Source: Ctenosaura bakeri
Taxonomy: Eukaryota; Chordata; Lepidosauria; Squamata; Iguanidae
DNA: 64,000 nucleotides
Reading direction: 5' to 3'
Assembly: GCA_948474755.1 (NCBI GenBank)
Contig: CAOLHI010000652.1
Coordinates: forward strand, 322,501 to 386,500
Shown: positions 57,401-64,000 of the stretch, piece after piece
How the letters are laid out: each line of letters opens with the position of its first letter
Position numbering within the stretch: the first letter of the stretch is position 1
Translations under genes and position numbers: made by a program
Notes under the pieces: model-generated
Database searches by the model: none
Told to the model about the DNA's origin: nothing
Seen by the model: the letters and a program-made list of their open reading frames with translations, nothing else

Positions 57401-57680
57401 TGCCTAAAATTCCCCCAAAATTCATAGTTGTGAACTGGAAGGAGAATTCTAGGTTGCATTTATTGGACAATGTCCTCCTGTGGCTCACCATAAGAGGGAA
57501 GGGGTGAAAATTTGACCCTCCTGGTTTACACCTTGCATGATTTGGGCAAGATGGTGGGGAATGCTGGGAGAGACCCCCACGGCCATCCAGTCCAACCCCA
57601 TTCTACCCTCCAGGAAAACGCAATCCAAGCCCTCCCTTGGATGGATGGCCAGCCAGGCTCTGCTTAAAAACTTCCAAAGA

Positions 57681-57911
57681 GTCCATTTCTGCACTAGACT
57701 CTTATCGCGCAATTATTCCACTTTCAACATCCTATGGCCATTTCCGCACTGGACTTTCATAGGATTCCATGGGATGTTGCAAGTGGAATCATAGCGCTAT
57801 AAAAGTCCAGTGCGGAAATGGTCTATGGAATCCTGGGGTTTGCAGTTTAGGAATCCGTAGGATGTTGAAAGTGGAATAATAGCGCCATAACAGTCTAGTG
57901 CAGAAATGGCC
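57681..57911. mobile_element. Palindromic MITE (outer), target duplication AGA
   Basis: gtccatttctgcactagac to gtctagtgcagaaatggcc with AGA at 57678-57680 and 57912-57914. It is itself interrupted at 57736-57823. Confidence 0.9.
57736..57823. mobile_element. Palindromic MITE (nested), target duplication TAT
   Basis: An 88-bp short form, ggccatttccgcactgg to ccagtgcggaaatggtc, inserted in the outer MITE with TAT at 57733-57735 and 57824-57826. Confidence 0.92.
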
Positions 57912-58018
57912 AGAGACTCCAACACACTCCATTCAGTCAGCAGCGGATTCCACTGTCAAACTGCTGTTATCATCATGAAGTTCTTCCTAATGTCTAGGTG
58001 GAACATCTTTTGGAAAAA

Positions 58019-58426
58019 TCAGCAGTAGAAGTATATGACTAGTATTTACATTTGGAGAAGTTACTTTATACAGTCATGCATAAACTTGTTAGGAAAGCTA
58101 GAAGTCAAATATAAATTCTTTCTTCACTATTCTTTACTAGCTGTGATTTTACTTTATCTTTCTGCTTCCTGGCTGTCTCTTTTTTCTTTCTTTTGTTCTA
58201 TTTATCTTGATTTTTATTGAACTGGAAAACCTGTAATGAAATCTACTAAGAAAAAAATGGCAACAATTCTTGTATGGAGATGACAAAGATTCCTGGTTCT
58301 TAAGAGTAAACTAACTCATTTCAAGGTCTTTCTTTGATTCTTTCTTTCTGTGCAGTTTTGGATTTCTGGAGGCCTGACAGTGTTCCATGTGGATTCCATT
58401 CCAGTGGGATAGTGATTCTGCTCTAT
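58019..58426. other. Intron 3 sequence, nothing recognised
   Basis: No supported feature. Confidence 0.35.
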
Positions 58427-58605
58427 GGCCATTTCTGCAGTACACTTTTATAGCGGGATTATTCCACTTTCAACATCCTATGGAATCCTGGGGTTCGCAG
58501 TTTAGGGAGGGGCTGGCCAGCCCCTCCCAAAACTGCAAACCCCAGGATTCCGTAGGATGTTGAAAGTGGAATAATCATGCTATAAGAGTGTAATGCAGGA
58601 TGGTC
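58427..58605. mobile_element. Palindromic MITE, target duplication TAT
   Basis: ggccatttctgcagtacac to gtgtaatgcaggatggtc; TAT at 58424-58426 and 58606-58608. Centre ggggctggccagcccc. It lies about 210 bases downstream of exon 3 on the gene strand. Confidence 0.92.
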
Positions 58606-58814
58606 TATGTTTCAGTCTGGCATTTAAAGGAGTAACTGCTGAATGCTTTCCCCAAAGCAAGGCAGCACCCTGAACATTAACTCCTTTGAAGCTTGAAACT
58701 CAAAACAGATTAACCATCCCACCAATGTGAAACCACCGTCTGCCCCAAGGTGGACCCAAAATCTGTCATGCAGCTCCCTCCTGGCCATTCCAAGACCCTT
58801 TAGAGGAGACCTAC

Positions 58815-59057
58815 CTGGACACCAAGGATTAAAGAGCAGGATGAATTCCCCAAGGTCATAACTGGAGCCTTGATCTTCTATGGAGGCCTCCATGGTGAGG
58901 CGGTACCGGCCAATCCGGGCATCCGGAGGAGGGAAGATGAACATTGTCAGGGTGGATCCATCCTGACCTTCCACTGCTGAGCTCCATGTTGTCTCTTCCA
59001 GGGAGCAAGAGAGAGGGAAAGAGGATTTGGTCCCAGATGTCTCAATGGGGCAAGGTC
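58815..59057 (-). CDS. TGM2-like: Transglutaminase exon 3 (N-terminal beta-sandwich)
   Basis: 243 bases, acceptor cttcctcctgcag, donor gtaggt. It begins with two bases completing a Gly codon, then PCPIETSGTKSSFPL, a variable Trp-containing piece, DARIGRYRLTMEAS, and DLGEFILLFNPWCP. The GTK-FPL start, the IG-YRL strand and FILLFN-WCP match the TGM2 exon. I found no exon 2 between 59058 and 64000, so intron 2 exceeds 4.9 kb. Confidence 0.93.
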
Positions 59058-59485
59058 CTGCAGGAGGAAGATGGAGGAGATGAAGAAAGGAGATCAGTAA
59101 GCCACCTCCGTGTGTGCGCTTTCCTCATGGGAGTTCCATGGGGTCACCGCTGAACAGGCACTGAGGAGAAGCAGCTTTGCAGTGGACTGTTCCTGAACCT
59201 AAATGGCAACCAAGCTAATCATACATTTTGGGCCTTTGCAGTCTGTAACCAGGGGCTGGTAAAGTAGAGCAGATGCAGAAGAGAAAGGAGCATGACTCTC
59301 ACACTGCACATGTGTGTACCTCAAGCACAAGTTGCTTCATCCATTTCTTCTGCAACCCTGGCAGTAGTTTTGGGATACATCAGCCAGAGAGTCAGCACTT
59401 GGAAAAGTTGCTGCTTTGGAGTATAACATCCAGAATCCCCCAGCCATCACAGGACTCCTCGTATCCCCATCCCATTCTGACCTTA
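59058..59485. other. Intron 2 sequence, nothing firm
   Basis: A scrap at 59395-59450 (taacatccagaatccccc) resembles the 'actccca' foldback repeats. Nothing else. Confidence 0.35.
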
Positions 59486-59665
59486 GGCCATTTCCACACT
59501 AGAGTGTTATAGTGCTATGATTCCACTTTCAACATCCTATGGAACCCTGAGGTTTGCAGTTTCGGGAGGGGCCGAGTGGCCCCTCCCAAAACTGCAAACC
59601 CCAGGATTCTATAGGATGTTGAAAGTGGAATCATCGCGCTATAACACTCTAGTGCCGAAATGACC
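59486..59665. mobile_element. Palindromic MITE, target duplication TTA
   Basis: 180 bp, ggccatttccacactagag to ctctagtgccgaaatgacc; TTA at 59483-59485 and 59666-59668. Both arms share agagtgttatag. Centre ggggccgagtggcccc. Confidence 0.93.
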
Positions 59666-60093
59666 TTACAGTTGTGTGAGCAGGATGGAACCCATATGTC
59701 AAATTAATGAGCCAGCACATATTTTAATGGACTTTATGGTCAAGGTATGCAAGCAAACCTGAGCAGAATTAAGGCTTGCTGGGTTGTCCAGAAGGCTCCT
59801 GGCCATTGCCAAGGACAGTGCGCAGTTATTTCCAGTGTTCAGCTGCTTCACGCTGTTGATACAACATGATGAGAGGTTTTTTTTTCTTTCTTCTAGCCTG
59901 TCTCCCCTACATGGCTTCATGATTTGTGCCTCCCTTTTGAGGATGGAGAACTTGGCCATCTTCATGTCCACACACAAGGATGAAAAACCTCCACAGTATT
60001 TCCCCACTGTTGGGGAAAACAAAGATCTGTGCAAAAATGTTCTCCAGATAGTCACACCTGCAAGGCCTTTGGATGGGTTCAATTCATGTCTCT
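59666..60093. other. Intron 2 sequence, nothing recognised
   Basis: No supported feature. Confidence 0.35.
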
Positions 60094-60273
60094 CACCTCT
60101 TCCGCACGGGACTGTTACAGCGCTATTATTCCACTTTCAACATCCTATGGAATCCTGGAGTTTGCAGATTAGGGAGGGGTCAGTTGGCCCCTCCCTAATC
60201 TGCAAACTCCAGGATTCCATAGGACGTTGAAAGTGGAATAATAGCGCTATAACACTCTAGTGCGGAAATGGCC
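60094..60273. mobile_element. Palindromic MITE
   Basis: cttccgcacgggactgttac to actctagtgcggaaatggcc. Centre ggggtcagttggcccc; both arms share aatcctggag instead of aatcctgggg. The left end is eroded. Confidence 0.88.
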
Positions 60274-60289
60274 TATGTGAGGCTGCCCT

Positions 60290-60880
60290 TGAAAAGTTTT
60301 TGGAAGCTGCAACTAGCGCAAAACACAGCAGCTGGACTGGTTTCACGTTTACATTTTAGAGACCATATAACACCAGTCCTGCAAGGATTGCACTTTTTTT
60401 TTTAATTTGTATCCCGCCTCTCCATATGGATCGAGGCGGCGAACAACTTACAAATAGCATGTATTTCGAAACATTTCTATACATGCCCCCAACAAGCTGG
60501 GTACTCATTTTACCGACCTGCGAAAGGATGGAAGGCTGAGTTAACCTTGGAGCCCGGCAGGATCGAACTCACAACCTTTTGGCTTGCAGGACTGGCATTT
60601 AACCACTGCGCCACCAGGGCTTCCAATCTGCTTCCAAGCTCAGCTTAAGGTTCTGGTGATGACCTGTGGAGCCCTAAAGAACTTGGGGCCAAGATACCAG
60701 ACAGACTGCCTCCTCCCGTATGAGCCTGCCAGAAATCTGATTGGTTTTCAATGGTTTTTAGAGGTTTTCCGAGTGTTTGAATGGGGTTTTTAAATATCTT
60801 TGTACTGTTTTAATAGGTTTTTATTTATCACCTCAGGAACCCTTGTGGGGTGAGAGGTGATGCAGAAGTACTTTAAATAA
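60290..60880 (+). mobile_element. L2 LINE ORF2 fragment interrupted by a SINE
   Basis: Before the SINE: gcaaaacacagcagctggac (QNTAAGLV-like) and accagtcctgcaagg (TPVLQGL). After it: cagcttaaggttctggtgat and cttggggccaagataccag (LGPRYQTD), then a tail with aaataaatgaataaataaac. Confidence 0.75.
60396..60622 (-). mobile_element. tRNA-derived SINE, tail type B, reverse
   Basis: Reverse order: tail cctctccatatggatcgagg, body ggatggaaggctgag, B-box complement ggatcgaactcacaacc and A-box complement ttaaccactgcgccaccagg. Confidence 0.85.
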
Positions 60881-61979
60881 ATGAATAAATAAACTGATGC
60901 CAAGCTAACCAGAGAGGCAGGACGTTCTGGAGAGCAAGTTTGTCAAAGCGTTGCTTTGTCCACCATCAATTCCCCCTTTGGTTTCCTTTGAGCAATGCAA
61001 AGGCGCCAAAAGGAAGGCAAACATTTTCATGTCAATAAATAAATGCACTGTAGGCTCATCTCTGGGGACGAGCGTTCAAACATGGGAGTGTGCTGGCAGG
61101 CATTTGGGCATGCTCCAGCTATGCGCCCTCGTCTCAGAAGACGCATGGAGACACGCTGCCATCTAAGGCGGTTTGCAACTTGTGCCTTCCAATCTTCTTC
61201 CTCCTCTTCCTTCTAAGTACAAACCAGCCTTTTGGGCAGTAAAACCACAAGTCAGCGGGGGATAAAAAATGACCTTGTCTGGCTATTTCTTCTCACAAGA
61301 ACTGCAGATACAAAATAGAGGGATGCTGTCACCAGAGCCTGGAAAAGTTCATGTTTTTAAAATGCTGACTCCCAGGCTCCTTCAGGCAGCCAAAAAAGCA
61401 CAACACAAAACAAAGCAAAAAAACCCAAGAAAGTTCTGGATATGTCCATCGGGGTTTGGGAGGAGCTGACTCAACCCTTTTTCTCAATATAGGATTGTGG
61501 GTTCTTCTGCTACTTCCACCTCCACAAGTAAGGGCAAAAGGAAGGCAAGAGGGCCTTGGTGGCTGTTCCCAGATTATGGACCCTGGAGAGTTTGGTGTTT
61601 GTATTTTTTTTTAGTTGGACCTTCCTAATTATGCTGTAAGCTGTCTTGCAACTCATTTTTATTTGTTTCTTTGTTTAAAAAGTAACCATTAATATATTCA
61701 CTTAGAAATCATTCATTTATTATTTCAACCCAATAAATGCATAGAGAATAGCTGGAATTGCATTGCATAAGTTTGCCCCATGGAAGCAGTTGGACCACAG
61801 TTTTGTCCGATGTGGAAGGACCACATTCAGTTCAAGGCTGTAGAAGCAGAGAGGCACATGCGTTGCCTTCATGCATGCAGATGCAGGTGCACATGGATGA
61901 AAGTGAGAGTGCTTTACAATAATTAATATCATTATGTATGAGCTTAATAGCACTTGATGACATTTTATATGAGTATATA
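60881..61979. other. Intron 2 sequence with an L2 scrap
   Basis: 61548-61680 (ggccttggtggctgttccc, taagctgtcttgcaactc) resembles the L2 end. 61730-61900 has tgca-rich words. No exon 2 is found. Confidence 0.4.
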
Positions 61980-62396
61980 ACCATGAAGCCCTCTAAGGAG
62001 CAGCTGAGGGAGCTGGGGATGTTTAGCCTGAAGAAAAGAAGGTTAAGAGGGGGCATAACAGCTATATTTAAATATTTGAAGGGATCTCGTATAGAGGATG
62101 GAACAAGCCTGTTTTCTGCTGCTCCAGAGACCAGGACATGGAACAATGGCTTCAAAGTAAGGAAAAGAGATTCCACCTGAACATTGGGAACAACTTCATG
62201 AGAATAAGAGTTGTTTGATAGTGGAATAGGTTGTTGCCTGGGAGTGTGGTGGATTCTCCTTCTTTGGGGGTTTTTAAATGAGGTTGGATGGCCATCGTTT
62301 GGGAGTGTTTTGATTGTGCATTTCTGCAGGGCAAAAGTGGGTTGGACTAGGTGACCCTTGGGGTCTCTTTTAAATCTGTGATTCTATGAACCTGTA
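61980..62396 (+). mobile_element. CR1 3' end, diverged
   Basis: [20 protein letters not shown] onward, then a frameshift; 3' UTR gggttggactaggtgaccc and gattctatgaac. Confidence 0.88.
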
Positions 62397-62915
62397 AGCC
62401 AAAATTACAAGGCAAGGTGAGGAAGAACCATATATGGGGCTATTAAGTATCTTTAAAAAAATGAGAACCATTTCTATCCAGACAGAGACTCACCATCATT
62501 GCATTGTGGGTGTGTGAAAGATGCCCCCTGGCACCAGAGTGATCTGACCCACGAAACCCACCCTTGACCCGACTTGACCTGAAAAGGCCATGGGTCAGAG
62601 ACGACCAGCCAATTCATACATGACTGTAAATTTCAGAATATAGGAAAAATTCCTTTTGGGTGAATTACAGCCCCCAGAATTTTGCCTGGGGGATTCTGAG
62701 AGGTGGAGTTTTTTAAAAAGAAGGAAGGAAAAAGAAGATAAAAAAAGAGAGGAGAGGAGTACATGGGCTATGGATGTGGGCAAGGCTACACGTCAAGACA
62801 AGCTGACCATAGCCAAGTTCCTACATGGAGCAGGTGGAGCATCATGTTCTGTTAGTGCACTTCCATGCCCTTTGCTCACCCTGAGGAACCTGTCAAGCCC
62901 AAGAGGGGCGACTGA
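62397..62915. other. Intron 2 sequence, nothing recognised
   Basis: 62540-62620 has gaccc/ggtc words but no clear element. Confidence 0.35.
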
Positions 62916-63292
62916 TAGAATCATAGAATCATAGAATCATAGAAATGTAGAGTTGGAAGAGACCCCAGGGGCCATCCAGTCCAACCCCCTGCCATGCAGG
63001 AACACCCTCAAAGCAACCCCGACAGATGGCCATCCAGCCTCTGCTTAAAAACCTCTAAAGAAGGAGGAAACTCCACCACACTCCACTGAGACAGCAGATT
63101 CCACTGCCGGACAGCCTTGACTGTCAGGAAGTTCTTCCTGAGGTTCAGGTGGAATCTCCTTTCCTGCAGCTTGAATCCACTGCTCCTTGTCCTGGTCTCT
63201 GGAGCAGCAGAAAACAAGCCCTCTCCTTCCTCTACGTGGCATCCCTTCAAATATTTAAACATGGCTATCATGTCCCCTCTTAACCTTCTCTG
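62916..63292 (-). mobile_element. CR1 LINE 3' end, low divergence
   Basis: Four CATAGAAT units, the 3' UTR, and minus-strand frame 63008-63271 ([20 protein letters not shown]). Confidence 0.93.
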
Positions 63293-64000
63293 ATGCTGCT
63301 TACTGGTGGGGAATGGAAGGAGGGAGGGAGGCAGAAAATTCAGATGAAGCAGCAGCAGCTGGTCTCATCTTGGCAGGGAAAGAGATGAGGACAGGCTCAC
63401 TGACGGAGTGCTCTTTTCCTTCCCCTCGGGGCCCAGACTGACCACGTCTTCACCATCAGACTTGGCTTCTCCCCTGCCTCTCCTTCCCACCAAGAAGCAG
63501 CAGCAGCAGCAGCAGCATACCCCAAGGACTGACAGCTGCCAAAGAAGAGATTTTGGACAGGGCAGAAAGGGGAAGAGAATAGCTTCCTGAAACACGTCCA
63601 AAAGCAGACAATGCTTATATACATGCCTCCTGCTAAGAGAAGGCTAATTCATACGTCCAAGAATACATTTTTTGTGAAGTTGGTCACCAGAATCCTACAC
63701 AAGCTGTCATATAACCTAACTTTATGTATACCTAGTTACGTAGGAGAGAAGCTCCTTTATGAAATCGTGAAGATGCATAATGGAAAACCTGCAAGAGTAC
63801 CCAATGTGCATCAGGACCAATGTGAGGCGCATTTTGATTTTCGCCCATTGCTCCCTTTGTGCATTGGTTGCCAATGCGCACTTGGCACTTTCCTGGCTCT
63901 GCTGCCCAGTAACATAAGCGCAGCCCTCTGCTGGATTCAGACACTGTCCAACTGTGCAGTTCTAATTCCTGCACACGAAAGTCCACTTACAAAGATGTAC
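63293..64000. other. Intron 2 or upstream sequence, nothing recognised
   Basis: Contains a short (CAG)n at 63496-63515. No exon is identified. Confidence 0.35.

Larger units (their letters stand above)
57555..58018 (-). mobile_element. CR1 3' fragment split by a MITE
   Basis: gggagagacccccacggcc to cttaaaaacttccaaaga, the MITE, then agactccaacacactccatt to tgtctaggtggaac. Diverged. Confidence 0.85.
3190..59057 (-). other. TGM2-like: Transglutaminase gene (TGM2-like), exons 3-13 of a split gene
   Basis: Eleven coding exons on the minus strand join into one open reading frame of 1874 coding bases. Every intron is GT-AG and every codon phase matches. The product is a calcium-dependent protein-glutamine gamma-glutamyltransferase, which cross-links glutamine to lysine side chains; TGM2 also acts as a GTP-regulated, largely cytosolic and extracellular protein. 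Visible in order are the end of the N-terminal beta-sandwich, the catalytic core with GQCWVF (Cys), NYHCW (His) and [11 protein letters not shown] (Asp), and two C-terminal beta-barrels. The protein ends about where TGM2 does, without the C-terminal tail of TGM1. The TGM2-type redox cysteines (VNC and YCCGP) are present. Exons 1-2 (about 63 residues) and the promoter are not in the window. Orthology to TGM2 is uncertain because several nucleotide-binding residues differ. Confidence 0.93.

Noticed and set aside
7069..60273. The regular palindromes as a CRISPR array or as transcription terminators
   Set aside because: The copies are dispersed, vary in flanks, have transposon-type target duplications, and lie in vertebrate introns.
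63365..63624. Poly-Ala or poly-Cys frames around 63500
   Set aside because: They come from translating a short CAG run in different frames.
59058..64000. Exon 2 of the transglutaminase gene
   Set aside because: I looked on the minus strand for the conserved N-terminal sandwich motifs and found none, so the exon is taken to lie beyond the window.

Overview
The window looks like nuclear DNA of a lepidosaur reptile, most likely a squamate (lizard or snake). It contains one vertebrate gene broken into exons, no bacterial-style gene packing, and a dense load of repeats: CR1 LINEs ending in ATTCTATG units, L2 and L1 fragments, tRNA-derived and 5S-rRNA-derived SINEs, CORE-type SINEs, hAT and Tigger-like DNA elements, solo LTRs, and many palindromic MITEs. 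The organism call is an inference from this mixture.

One protein-coding gene is present, on the minus strand: a transglutaminase closest, from memory, to TGM2. Eleven coding exons run from 59057 down to the stop codon at 3190-3192. All ten introns are GT-AG and every phase matches, giving 1874 coding bases (623 complete codons plus the stop) and corresponding to exons 3-13 of a 13-exon TGM2-type gene. Exons 1-2 and the promoter must lie beyond 64000. The catalytic Cys, His and Asp motifs are intact. The nucleotide-binding pocket looks only partly conserved, so a TGM2-like paralogue is as plausible as the TGM2 orthologue.

Layout: 1-3189 is 3' flank with a foldback repeat; 3190-11435 holds exons 13-11; a 21-kb intron (11436-32534) is filled with CR1, LTRs and MITEs; 32535-34099 holds exons 10 and 9; the next intron holds a GC-rich hAT element and a long CR1 copy (open frame 37288-39918) nested in an antisense L1; 40324-47073 holds exons 8-5; exon 4 is at 53432 and exon 3 at 58815-59057; 59058-64000 is intron 2 with repeats only.

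The most notable non-genic signal is a family of about 26 palindromic elements (usually about 180 bp, termini GGCCATTTCCGCAC / GTGCGGAAATGGCC). Several have clear 3-bp target duplications, one is nested inside another, and in many copies the two arms share variants with each other that other copies lack. All family names and comparisons are from memory of the families; nothing was searched.
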